DNA of 64,000 bases from Syntrophobotulus glycolicus DSM 8271 (GTDB taxonomy: Bacteria; Bacillota; Desulfitobacteriia; Desulfitobacteriales; Syntrophobotulaceae). The notes under the pieces were generated by a model that was not told the origin of the DNA, searched no databases, and saw only the letters and a list, made by a program, of their open reading frames with translations. The stretch is taken from NCBI RefSeq assembly GCF_000190635.1, contig NC_015172.1:496001-560000 (forward strand). Direction: 5' to 3'. How positions within the stretch are numbered: position 1 is the first letter of the stretch; each line of letters starts with the position of its first letter. Positions 27,067-35,421 of the stretch are shown one piece after another. The translations under genes and the position numbers were made by a program.

Positions 27067-29151
27067 TTGCCGGAAACATTCGTCACACTGGAAACAGCGG
27101 CAGAGCTTGAAGGAATCAAGTACAACACATTAGTCCAAAGAATCAAGCGCAATCCAAAAGCGTTCAAGACATTAACGGAGCCGGGAGAGAACGGCGGCAA
27201 AGACCGGGTAACGGTCGCCCTGTCCTCCCTCTCCACCAAAGCAAGGAAGGCCCACAAGGCAGCAAAAAAAGTAGACGGGAGGGATGTTGTTATCGAACAG
27301 AAGGCACAAGAGGCCCCGTGGTATCTCGATATCGACCTCAATTGGTACATAGAGAGTCACAAGCGGGAATATTATGAGGCGGTCGAGCTCTCAAAGCAGA
27401 TTCAGGAGTTCGTCGCTTATGGAGAAGGTGAGCGCACGGCTTTCGCCGAGGAGTTCGCCGCAAGGCTTGGAGTCAGTCAGCGGACGCTCTACCGCTACGC
27501 CGAGGGATACCTCGAAGCGAGCGCGTGGGCTCTGAAGCTTGAAAAGGAAGAGGGCCGGAATTTCGACTTCTTCAAGGTGCTCACCCTATGCCGGAAACCG
27601 AAGCAGTCGTACACCTTTCCAAGCTTGACGGACAAGCAGAAGGCTATTATTGAGAACATTTGGTTTAATAAGGACTTCGCACAGAATCAGGGCACGATTG
27701 AGATGCTTTACACGAAATTCGAGGAGGTCGCCAAGGAGAGCGGATGGGAAGGCTATCCCTCCATCAAGACAGTGGCCCGGTATATCAAGTACATCATGGA
27801 CGAGCTCCGGGGACGCAACGCCCACTATCTCGCCGCCAACGGAATGAGAGAGTTCAAAAATGCCCGGATGCTCAAGGGTAAGCGTGACGCTTCGGCCCTC
27901 GCGGTCATGGAGTTCGTACAGGGCGACGGCCACACCTTCGACTGCTGGGTGCAGTACACAAGCCCGAACGGGAAAATCAAGGCAATCCGACCGAAGCTTG
28001 TTGCATGGGTTGACACACGGAGCCGCTGCATCATGGGCGATGTGATGTGTGTCGACGCCAACTCGCAGATACTCAAGGAAAGCCTCGTCAAGATGCTCTA
28101 CTCCAATCCGGGCGGCGTGCCGAAACACCTGCACATTGACAACGGCAAGGACTACACAGCGGAGACCAACACAGGGCAAAACCGCAAGGAGCGCAAGATG
28201 CAGGAACTTGACTTCGACAGCGAAACAAAAGGCTTCTACCGCTCCATAGGGATTGAAGACTGGTCAAGGTCTCTCCCTTATGAGCCGTGGGGCAAGGCGC
28301 AAATGGAGCGTTTCTTCGGGACGGTGTGCAGTATGTTCACAAAATGGATGGCCTCCTATGTCGGCACACTCACCGGGTCGAAAACTTCGGGTAAGCGGAA
28401 GAAGGACATCCCCGGAATGCTTGAGCGCGGTGAGCTCCTCACAATGGAAGAGTTTTACGCACTCTGGACAAAGTGGAAGAACGAGAAGTACCACGTCCGG
28501 GAACACCGGGGCCTTAAAGATGCTCGCGAGAAATGGGTCACTCCGATTGAGCTCTTTGAGAACGCCGAGCGGTACGTCAAAGCAGCTCCTCTGAGGGAAT
28601 ATGCAGCGATGCTCCTAATGAAGGCCGACACCGCCCTCGTCCGCAATCAAGGGATTATCAAGTTCGGCACGCTCTACACGGATTATGAGCTCTGCCACTA
28701 CATCGGGCAGACCGTCAACATCAAATGGGACATCGATGACGTCACCAAGCTCTATGTCTTTGACAAGAACGGCAAGAAGATTTGCGAGGCTGTCTCGGCT
28801 GAACTACTACAGTTCGCGCCCCGCATGTCACAGGCCACGCTCGAAGAGCACCTCAAGAAGCAAAAGCGGCAGATTCGCGAGACGAAAGAAGACCTTGAGT
28901 GGTATCAAACACCATACGAGCTCCGGGTGCAGGACGGACAAGGCACTCCCGCCGTGGTCGGCGGTTTAGACCTCGCGGTCAGGGCTAAGAGGAACGACAA
29001 CCTTATCCAGCTCCCGGACGATAAGGAGTTCCGTGAGGAGCTCAAGGCCGGAAGTGTTTCTAAGAAGCAAAAGCAGCACAAGGACTCCGATGACGAGTTC
29101 TTCAATCAAAAGGCTCAATCAGTCCTTGAGAGACTGAGAGCACTCGGATAA
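27067..29151 (+). CDS. Mu-type DDE transposase (MuA)
   Basis: 694 residues, close to Mu A (663). N-terminal Mu-type DNA-binding domain (FVTLETAAELEGIKYNTLVQRIK), further HTH domains, then the catalytic core: D287 (QGDGHTF), D358 (HIDNGKDY) and E414 (AQMERFFGT). The D358-E414 gap of 56 equals that of Mu D336-E392. The C-terminal tail would contact MuB. TTG start at 27067 behind AAGGAGGGAGAGGGG. It cuts and joins the TGTA ends, for both insertion and replication. Confidence 0.96.
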   Translation: MPETFVTLETAAELEGIKYNTLVQRIKRNPKAFKTLTEPGENGGKDRVTVALSSLSTKARKAHKAAKKVDGRDVVIEQKAQEAPWYLDIDLNWYIESHKREYYEAVELSKQIQEFVAYGEGERTAFAEEFAARLGVSQRTLYRYAEGYLEASAWALKLEKEEGRNFDFFKVLTLCRKPKQSYTFPSLTDKQKAIIENIWFNKDFAQNQGTIEMLYTKFEEVAKESGWEGYPSIKTVARYIKYIMDELRGRNAHYLAANGMREFKNARMLKGKRDASALAVMEFVQGDGHTFDCWVQYTSPNGKIKAIRPKLVAWVDTRSRCIMGDVMCVDANSQILKESLVKMLYSNPGGVPKHLHIDNGKDYTAETNTGQNRKERKMQELDFDSETKGFYRSIGIEDWSRSLPYEPWGKAQMERFFGTVCSMFTKWMASYVGTLTGSKTSGKRKKDIPGMLERGELLTMEEFYALWTKWKNEKYHVREHRGLKDAREKWVTPIELFENAERYVKAAPLREYAAMLLMKADTALVRNQGIIKFGTLYTDYELCHYIGQTVNIKWDIDDVTKLYVFDKNGKKICEAVSAELLQFAPRMSQATLEEHLKKQKRQIRETKEDLEWYQTPYELRVQDGQGTPAVVGGLDLAVRAKRNDNLIQLPDDKEFREELKAGSVSKKQKQHKDSDDEFFNQKAQSVLERLRALG

Positions 29152-29168
29152 TGAAAGGGGATAACAAA

Positions 29169-30143
29169 ATGGAAGCAACGGCAGCAAAAGCCTACACAGG
29201 CGAAATTAAAACTCTTGCAGACAAGGTCAACGAGTACATTAAACGCGAAGGCAAGACCATCACAGACCTCGCGAGCACCATCAACTATTCACGGACGACG
29301 GTCTCCCGGTATCTTTCCGGGAAATACGACAGCGACGCGACGGAGCTTGAAGCGAAGCTCACCGCCTTCCTCGCGGAGGTAACGGGTGAGGAGCTCGTTG
29401 CCGCAACTGCCGAAAGAGCGAAGGTCGTCAATTTCACAAAGCGGAAGAGCTTCTTTGAGAGCCGGGACGCGCAGAACATCATCGGCGTATGCAATTCCTG
29501 TCAGGAGTACATCGGGCTCGGCATCGTGGTCGGAAAGTCTGGCTTCGGCAAGACCCACGCCCTCAAGTATTACTCCAAGATGCCCCGGGTCGCCTATATC
29601 GAATGCGACGACACCATGAGCTCAAGAGACCTCGTGGAGTCCATCGAAAGGGCTCTCGGCATCCCTACCACCTACGGGACGATATGGAAGCGCGTTAACG
29701 GAATCAGGGAGTTCTTCAACGTCAATCGCGGTTATCTGCTTATTATCGACGAGGCGGACAAGCTCATCTCCAAGTACACACAAAAGAAGATGGAAATTCT
29801 CCGGGCCATATTCGACCAGTCCGATGTCGGCATGGTCATCGCGGGCGAGCCGAAGCTCGAAGCGCAGATAAAGTCCTACCTCACCCGCTTCGCGAATCGC
29901 GTCGACTTTTACGCAAGCCTCAAGGGGCTCTCCGGCAAGGAGGTCGATAACTTCCTCGAAGGTTACGAAGTCGAGGAGGACGCCCTTGCGGAGCTGAAGT
30001 CCCGGGCGTGCAACCATCAAACAGGCTGCTTCCGACTCCTCGACCGCACGCTCAACAACGTTTTCCGCATCATGAAGGAGCGCGGGGAGTCCAGAATCAC
30101 GCTGACCATCATCAATCAAGCATCTAACATGATGATGCTTTAA
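29169..30143 (+). CDS. MuB-type AAA+ ATPase, transposition target selector
   Basis: 324 residues. N-terminal HTH (about 12-60: ITDLASTINYSRTTVSRYLSGKYDSDA), then AAA+ with Walker A GKSGFGKT (122-129) and Walker B LLIIDEAD (D194-E195). MuB coats target DNA and activates MuA. ATG 29169 chosen because AAAGGGG sits 10 bases upstream; the ATG at 29151 overlaps the transposase stop and lacks a site. Confidence 0.94.
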   Translation: MEATAAKAYTGEIKTLADKVNEYIKREGKTITDLASTINYSRTTVSRYLSGKYDSDATELEAKLTAFLAEVTGEELVAATAERAKVVNFTKRKSFFESRDAQNIIGVCNSCQEYIGLGIVVGKSGFGKTHALKYYSKMPRVAYIECDDTMSSRDLVESIERALGIPTTYGTIWKRVNGIREFFNVNRGYLLIIDEADKLISKYTQKKMEILRAIFDQSDVGMVIAGEPKLEAQIKSYLTRFANRVDFYASLKGLSGKEVDNFLEGYEVEEDALAELKSRACNHQTGCFRLLDRTLNNVFRIMKERGESRITLTIINQASNMMML

Positions 30144-30163
30144 GGACGGAAGGAGGATAAACA

Positions 30164-30472
30164 ATGAGAAGCACAGCGGCATTAAAAATCGACGAGGCCG
30201 TAACGGTCGGCCTCACCTGCCTCGAACAAGGGCTCGACAGCAAGGCGACGGTCAAGCAGAACATTCTCACAGCGGTCTCGATGAACTGCCTCCCCATCAG
30301 GGAGGCTCAGTCCGTTGAGGAGCTCCCGGTCGAAGTCTTTGAACTGTTTCACAGGCAGCTCGGCCTCGGGTTCGAGGTTCGGGCCGGGAAGGTCGTCGGG
30401 GTGAGCTTCACTACCCCGGAAGGCAAACTCGCAACCGTCACACTATCAGACATCGAAAGAGGTGAAAAGTAA
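30164..30472 (+). CDS. Hypothetical early phage protein
   Basis: 102 residues; no known domain recognised. Regular coding pattern, ribosome site GGAAGGAGGATAAACA. Lies between MuB and Gam. Its stop overlaps the gam start. Confidence 0.7.
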   Translation: MRSTAALKIDEAVTVGLTCLEQGLDSKATVKQNILTAVSMNCLPIREAQSVEELPVEVFELFHRQLGLGFEVRAGKVVGVSFTTPEGKLATVTLSDIERGEK

Positions 30473-30984
30473 TGGCAAGGACAAGAATCAAGGAGGCCCC
30501 GGTCTATAAGACATGGGAAGAGGTCGACGCCGCCCTCAAGGAAATCGCCGAGGCTGAGCTTGACCTCGTGGACATAGAGGGCGAAATGAACAAGCAGATT
30601 CAAGGCATTAAGCTCACGGCGGCGCAGGAGGCGAAACCTATTCAAGACCGCATCGCCGCTATCGGCAAGGACATCAAGGCGTTTGTTGAGGAGCACCGGG
30701 GAGAGCTCGACGGCAAGACAAAGACGCTGAACTTCGGAAAGACGGGCTTCCGCATGAGCACGAAGGTTATACTCCCGAAGGCGAAGGAAAAGCTCGCGGC
30801 AATCATCAAGAGCCTCAAGTCCCGCAAGATGAACGACTGCATCGTTGTTACCGAGACCATCAACAAGGACATACTCAAGAAGTACACCGAGGACGAAATC
30901 CTCCGGGTCGGAGCGTCGCTGAAAAAAGAAGACACCTTTTGGTATGAGACCGACCGGGAGAAGCTGCAAGCTTTACAGCGTTAG
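30472..30984 (+). CDS. gam: Gam-like host-nuclease inhibitor
   Basis: 170 residues. Charged helical N-terminal half, then the Mu Gam core (TKTLNFGKTGFRMSTKVILPK, LKSRKMNDCIVVTETINKD). Mu Gam is a Ku-like protein that binds double-strand ends and protects linear phage DNA from exonucleases. Position after MuB agrees with this. Confidence 0.9.
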   Translation: MARTRIKEAPVYKTWEEVDAALKEIAEAELDLVDIEGEMNKQIQGIKLTAAQEAKPIQDRIAAIGKDIKAFVEEHRGELDGKTKTLNFGKTGFRMSTKVILPKAKEKLAAIIKSLKSRKMNDCIVVTETINKDILKKYTEDEILRVGASLKKEDTFWYETDREKLQALQR

Positions 30985-30995
30985 GAGGCGGTGTT

Positions 30996-31466
30996 ATGGC
31001 AGGGAAAGCATATGGGGGGCGCAATCGCCCCCGCTATTCTATCCGCACCATTTGGGGGCTCGCGAAGTCCCCGGAGCTCTCCCTTGACGATGAAGACCTG
31101 TACGGCATCATCGGGCGGGAGACGGGCAAGGACAGCATGAGGAAGCTGACGCAGGGCGAAGTCGACAAGGTGTGCCGGGTACTCTCCAACATGAAGGACG
31201 ATGTCAACCGGGCTGAGCGCGGCAAGCGGACGGACGAGGGCGGCAATCCTCAGACCGAGAAGCTCCGCCGCAAGATTTACGCCCTCACCGGGGAGCTCGG
31301 ATGGAACAACAACAATGACCGAATCAACGGCTTTGTCAAAAAGATGTTCAAGGTCGACCGCATCGAATGGCTGACAGTTCCGCAGAGCCACAAGCTCATT
31401 GAGGCCCTCAAGAAGATGGTCGACAGGAAGGAGGAAGGCGATGCCGGGGAAAACAAAGAAACCTAA
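30996..31466 (+). CDS. gemA: GemA-like regulatory protein (Mu gp16 family)
   Basis: 156 residues; the family pattern includes the KLTQGEVDKVCRVL segment and LRRKIYALTGELGWNN...INGFVKKMFKVDRIEWLT. In Mu GemA alters host gene expression and DNA topology. Start after AGGAGGCGGTGTT. Overlaps the start of the next gene by 26 bases. Confidence 0.85.
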   Translation: MAGKAYGGRNRPRYSIRTIWGLAKSPELSLDDEDLYGIIGRETGKDSMRKLTQGEVDKVCRVLSNMKDDVNRAERGKRTDEGGNPQTEKLRRKIYALTGELGWNNNNDRINGFVKKMFKVDRIEWLTVPQSHKLIEALKKMVDRKEEGDAGENKET

Positions 31467-31827
31467 GAAAATGACCGCACGCGAGAAGGCGGCCCGGGCT
31501 GAGGCTAAAAAGAGACTTCAGGAAAAGGGCGTCATCCCTCCCGACAAGCCAAAGCTCAACCGCAAGAAGTTTGCAAAGGAAATCCTCACAGAGTGGGAGG
31601 CCGCCGAAGAAAAAGCAGACCTCGCATTCTACCTTTACCAGGCCGTCTTCAACATGGTCGGCAAGGACATGCGAGAGGTCACGCCGGAGCAGGTCGGAGT
31701 CCTCAAGGCCCTCAAGATTGCGCTTGAGACAAGGAAGTTCACGGAGGCCCTCAAAGCGGAGGGTCGCGCACAATACACCATCGGAGAGTATGTCGATAAG
31801 GTATTTGCTCCAATTATGAGATTATAA
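31441..31827 (+). CDS. Hypothetical phage protein
   Basis: 128 residues; strongly basic N-terminus (MPGKTKKPKKMTAREKAARAEAKKR) then a mixed helical domain. No family recognised. ATG 31441 follows GGAAGGAGGAAGGCG and lies inside the end of gemA. Confidence 0.65.
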   Translation: MPGKTKKPKKMTAREKAARAEAKKRLQEKGVIPPDKPKLNRKKFAKEILTEWEAAEEKADLAFYLYQAVFNMVGKDMREVTPEQVGVLKALKIALETRKFTEALKAEGRAQYTIGEYVDKVFAPIMRL

Positions 31828-31839
31828 GGAGGAATCGGT

Positions 31840-33330
31840 ATGAAAAAAGTAACCATCGACCCCGGCCACGCTCCGGGGAATGTGAATAAAGGCCCTACCG
31901 GGTATTATGAATATGCCGGGATGTGGAAGCTCTCAAACTTCCTCAGAAACGCCCTCATCAGGTGCGGGATTGATGCCAGTCTGACAAGGTCGGAAAACGA
32001 AGACCCGAGTCTTGATGAGCGCGGCAAGCGTGCCAAAGGGAGCGACGTCTTCATCAGCGAACACTCCAACGCCGCCAATGGTCAAGCCCGTGGAGTAGAG
32101 TGCTTCTATTCAGTCCGCATCGCCCAAGACAAGGCTTGGGCCGGAAAACTTTCGGCAGCGGTCTCAAAGGTCATGGGGAATAATGACCGGGGAGCCAAGA
32201 CAAGAGAATCGGAGACAACCAAAGGATATGATTATTACGGAGTTATCCGTTCCGCCGTGGCTGCTGGCGTGCCGCACGTATTCCTGATTGAAAACGGGTT
32301 CCACGACAACGCAGTGGACGAGGCGTTCCTGAAGGTGGACGCTAACCTTGAAAGCATGGCTGAGGCTCAAGTAAAGGTCATTTGCGAGCTCCTCGGCGTG
32401 ACGTACATTGAAAAGGGCGCAGTTCCCGCAGAGCAGCTCTACAGGGTGCGGAAAACTTGGGAGGATGCAAAGTCTCAGGTTGGAGCGTACAGAATCCTTG
32501 AGAATGCAAAGGTGGAATGCGACAAGAATCCGGGGTACAGCGTGTTTGATGAGAAGGGCCAAAAGGTTTATCCTCTTTCCTCCTCTGTACCGCAGCCGCC
32601 GAAGGAAGAGCCAAAGGAACAGGGGACGCTCATCATGGGCAAGACGGAGGCGACGGCGGCGCAGATGGCAGCCTACGCGCTGAAGGTAAATCCAAAACCT
32701 CTCCTTCCCTCCTGCACTATTGAGGAGCTGGCGAAGATATTCGTCGAGGAGGCAGAAGTTGAAGGTGTGAGGGCGGATGTTGCTTGGGCTCAGTCCCTCA
32801 AGGAGACAGGGTGCTTCAAATATGGCGGCATCGTCCTTCCTGAGCAAAACAATTACGCAGGTATCGGAGCCTTAAACGGAAACAGCCAAGGACAGGCCGC
32901 AAGCTTTGAGAGCCCGAGACTCGGAGCCAGGGCACAAATACAACACCTGAAGGCGTATGCCAGCACAGAAGCGTTAAAACAGGCGTGCGTCGACCCTCGC
33001 TTCGGTTTAGTCAAGAGAGGCTCCGCAATATATATTGAGTGGCTGGGAGCCGGAGACAATCCCAACGGGGCCGGATGGGCGTATCCGGGCAACGGCTACG
33101 GAGCCGACATCATCAAGATACTCAATGCCATATTGAAGGAGCCCGTTGTCCTCCCTCCTCCCCAAGAAACGCCGCAGGAGGAGTCAAGCGTTCCCCGGTG
33201 GCAGCGCGACGGCTTTGACAAGCTGGTCGCGGCGGGCGTCATCAGTAGCCCGGAATACTGGTCGGCCAAGCTCGGGGACACAATCACAATCGGGGAGGTC
33301 TTCGGGATACTCGGCAAAATGTGTAAATAA
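31840..33330 (+). CDS. Modular endolysin: amidase_3 plus glucosaminidase-type domain
   Basis: 496 residues. N-terminal N-acetylmuramoyl-L-alanine amidase (1-185) with zinc/catalytic residues H10, E24, H75 and E151 (DPGH, SEHSNA, IENGFHDN). Linker with YRVRKTWEDAKSQVGAYRI repeat (about 200-245). Second domain about 265-430 resembles GH73 glucosaminidase (AWAQSLKETG, NNYAGIGALNGNSQGQAASF). C-terminal 45-residue tail as in clostridial lysins. Two cutting activities in one lysin, made without a signal peptide, so it needs the holin. Confidence 0.92.
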   Translation: MKKVTIDPGHAPGNVNKGPTGYYEYAGMWKLSNFLRNALIRCGIDASLTRSENEDPSLDERGKRAKGSDVFISEHSNAANGQARGVECFYSVRIAQDKAWAGKLSAAVSKVMGNNDRGAKTRESETTKGYDYYGVIRSAVAAGVPHVFLIENGFHDNAVDEAFLKVDANLESMAEAQVKVICELLGVTYIEKGAVPAEQLYRVRKTWEDAKSQVGAYRILENAKVECDKNPGYSVFDEKGQKVYPLSSSVPQPPKEEPKEQGTLIMGKTEATAAQMAAYALKVNPKPLLPSCTIEELAKIFVEEAEVEGVRADVAWAQSLKETGCFKYGGIVLPEQNNYAGIGALNGNSQGQAASFESPRLGARAQIQHLKAYASTEALKQACVDPRFGLVKRGSAIYIEWLGAGDNPNGAGWAYPGNGYGADIIKILNAILKEPVVLPPPQETPQEESSVPRWQRDGFDKLVAAGVISSPEYWSAKLGDTITIGEVFGILGKMCK

Positions 33331-33348
33331 GATTCAGGAGGTCGCGGT

Positions 33349-33678
33349 ATGGACGCATTAGCAAAAGAGCTCACGCTCGAACAGATTCCCGAGGGCCTTT
33401 ACAGGGAAATAGCGGAAGCAATCGGCGTCGAGAATCTCGTCAAGCTCACACAGCTCGTCGGCGGTTCAACGATATACCTGCCGAAGACTGAAAGTGTCGT
33501 CCGCCCGGTCAGAGACGCGAGGATTAGAGAGGAGTTCAACGGGTACAATCACATGGAGCTCGCCAAGAAGTACGATGTAACCGAGCGATGGGTACGACAG
33601 TTATGCGGCGACGGCCACGCCGAAGGTCAGCTTTCCCTCTTTGATTTGCCCGGCCCGGGGGATGAAAAGGCCGTGTAA
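33349..33678 (+). CDS. mor: Mor/C-family transcription activator
   Basis: 109 residues with the Mor domain: dimerisation segment (LVKLTQLVGGSTIYLPK) and HTH (IREEFNGYNHMELAKKYDVTERWVRQL). In Mu, Mor and C turn on middle and late promoters. Only one such gene is present here, so it probably turns on the whole late region. Start after TCAGGAGGTCGCGGT. Confidence 0.9.
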   Translation: MDALAKELTLEQIPEGLYREIAEAIGVENLVKLTQLVGGSTIYLPKTESVVRPVRDARIREEFNGYNHMELAKKYDVTERWVRQLCGDGHAEGQLSLFDLPGPGDEKAV

Positions 33679-33737
33679 TAAGAATCAATTCTCAGAAGTG
33701 CTACACATATAAACTTCACAAGGCATAAGGTAACATT

Positions 33738-33771
33738 AACCATAGGAGCTTCGCTCCTATGGTTATTTTAT
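33738..33771 (+). terminator. Terminator between mor and the late operon
   Basis: 12-bp perfect stem AACCATAGGAGC/GCTCCTATGGTT (33738-33749, 33753-33764), tiny TTC loop and T-rich tail ATTTTATT. Closes the early/middle transcript. The late promoter must lie at 33679-33737 (then read through) or in the few bases after the stem; I cannot place it. Confidence 0.85.
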
Positions 33772-33798
33772 TCCCAAAATTGCAAAGGAGGAGTCAAG

Positions 33799-34233
33799 AT
33801 GGAAACCATTCAGACAATGGCAAGCGATGTCGTCGTCACCCTCGTCCTCGCCCTCATCGGTCTTCTTGCGGCGTATGCTACATACGGCATCCGAAAGCTG
33901 ACCGAAAAGGTGAAGGCGCAAACCGCGCAGCTCAAAGACGAGGAAGCGCGCCGCCTGCTCAACAACGCCCTTCAGGATGTCGAAGAGCTGACGACCGTCA
34001 CCGTGGCCGCCATTGAGCAGACCACGGCAAAGAGTCTCAGGGAAGCCGTCAAAGACGGCAAGGTCGACCGTTCCGAGCTTGTCGCCCTGTCAAAACAGGC
34101 GGCGGAAGAAATCTCGGCGGCATTAAAGCCGGAGGCTCAAAAAATCATCGAGGAAAACCTCGGCAGCTTCAAGGACTATCTCTCCAAGCTCATTGAGGAG
34201 AAGGTGCTCGAACTGAAGGCGATGACGCAATAA
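33799..34233 (+). CDS. Holin-like protein (LLH-type)
   Basis: 144 residues: N-terminal membrane helix (VVVTLVLALIGLLAAYATYGI, about 11-31) and a long charged helical tail. Resembles LL-H-family holins, which open the membrane for the endolysin. Ribosome site AAAGGAGGAGTCAAG. Assigned by topology and place near the lysin. Confidence 0.65.
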   Translation: METIQTMASDVVVTLVLALIGLLAAYATYGIRKLTEKVKAQTAQLKDEEARRLLNNALQDVEELTTVTVAAIEQTTAKSLREAVKDGKVDRSELVALSKQAAEEISAALKPEAQKIIEENLGSFKDYLSKLIEEKVLELKAMTQ

Positions 34234-34245
34234 AGGAGTGAGGGC

Positions 34246-34542
34246 ATGGAAGCAAGTCAAATTTTCATGTTCGCGCTTCAGACCATCACGACGCTTGTCA
34301 TCGCGCTCATTGGTTGGGCGGTCAAGACCGCAATCGGTGACATGAAGGACGCAATCAAGAAAAACTCGGATGACATTGAGAAGGTCAAGACCGAGCTTTC
34401 CGAGCTGAAGAGTGACCTCCCTCTTGTCTATGTCTTAAGGGAGGACTTCATCCGAACGCTCAACAACGTCGACAAGCAGATGGGCGACATGAACGCAAAG
34501 CTTGATAAGATACTGCACTACAAAGTAACAAAGGAGGGGTGA
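34246..34542 (+). CDS. Small membrane protein with coiled coil (DUF2730/XhlA-like)
   Basis: 98 residues; membrane helix at about 7-27 (MFALQTITTLVIALIGWAV) followed by a coiled coil (KKNSDDIEKVKTELSELKSDL). Layout as in Mu gp25-region and XhlA-type lysis accessory proteins. Start after AAAGGAGTGAGGGC. Confidence 0.6.
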   Translation: MEASQIFMFALQTITTLVIALIGWAVKTAIGDMKDAIKKNSDDIEKVKTELSELKSDLPLVYVLREDFIRTLNNVDKQMGDMNAKLDKILHYKVTKEG

Positions 34543-34546
34543 CAAC

Positions 34547-34861
34547 ATGGATGAGATGAATGAGCTTGAGGTTAGCCGCAATAAGGCGATTCGCGGCTAT
34601 ATCATCAGGAGCCTCGTCAAGGGTCATCAAAACACGCTGCTCCTCCGGCAGATAACGAACGCACTCGTCGCGGACGGAATGATTGTCTCCCCGGACATCA
34701 GCAAGCATCTCGATTATCTGAAGGAGGGCGAATACATCGCTTTTGTCGACAGGTCGGTTAATGCGTACAACGCATACCGCAAGGATGCGGTCATCAAACT
34801 CACGAAAAAAGGAGTTGACCTCGTCGAAGGGACAATCGACGACCCGGGAGTTGATGTGTAA
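34547..34861 (+). CDS. Winged-helix phage protein (Mu gp26-position)
   Basis: 104 residues; winged-helix-like pattern (ITNALVADGMIVSPDISKHLDYLKEGEYIAF...IKLTKKGVDLVEGTI). Found in Mu-like phages just before the small terminase gene; exact role unknown. Ribosome site AAGGAGGGGTGACAAC. Confidence 0.7.
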   Translation: MDEMNELEVSRNKAIRGYIIRSLVKGHQNTLLLRQITNALVADGMIVSPDISKHLDYLKEGEYIAFVDRSVNAYNAYRKDAVIKLTKKGVDLVEGTIDDPGVDV

Positions 34862-35421
34862 TGGCCGAGAGAAGACGGACAAGGGTCAGCTCAAAAATCA
34901 CACAGCTCCCGGACGACATCAAGGAGCAGCTCGACGCGCAGCTCCTCGACACGTCCAACACCTACGAAGAGATTGCAGCATGGCTCAAGTCGGAGGGTTA
35001 CAACGTCAGCAAAAGCGCGGTCGGGCGGTATGCTATCCGTGCGAATCAGGCGGCGCAGCGTGTCGCCGAGACCCTTGAACGGACAAAAGCAATCGCCGCA
35101 GCCGTCGAGAAAAATCCCGACCTCGACTTCACAAAGGCGTCGAGGATGGTCTTGATGGACGGCTTGATGCAGAGGGTGTCAACGGCGGAGGATGACTTCG
35201 CGGAGATGCCGCTTGACAAGGCCGGGCGGCTCATCGCCTCCCTTTCCCGTGTGGGAGTTTATGAGCAGAAGGTCAAACGGGATTATAAAACTAAGATGGA
35301 GCTTGCTTTCGAGGCCCTTGAGGACGACCTGACAAAGGCAATCAAGTCAGACCCGCAGCTCACCCGAGAGCTGCACGCAGTCCTCCAAAAGGCCCGTGAG
35401 AAGATACTGACAGATGATTAA
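34861..35421 (+). CDS. Small terminase subunit, DUF3486 (Mu gp27-like)
   Basis: 186 residues; N-terminal HTH-like segment (NTYEEIAAWLKSEGYNVSKSAVGRYAIR) followed by a helical part. DUF3486 proteins are the DNA-recognition subunit of Mu packaging. Start overlaps the stop of the previous gene (TAATG); end overlaps the large terminase gene. Confidence 0.88.
   Translation: MAERRRTRVSSKITQLPDDIKEQLDAQLLDTSNTYEEIAAWLKSEGYNVSKSAVGRYAIRANQAAQRVAETLERTKAIAAAVEKNPDLDFTKASRMVLMDGLMQRVSTAEDDFAEMPLDKAGRLIASLSRVGVYEQKVKRDYKTKMELAFEALEDDLTKAIKSDPQLTRELHAVLQKAREKILTDD

Noticed and set aside
27586-28179. Long minus-strand frames opposite the transposase and the other GC-rich prophage genes
   Set aside because: They are shadows caused by codon use of the plus-strand genes; none has a ribosome site or recognisable domain.
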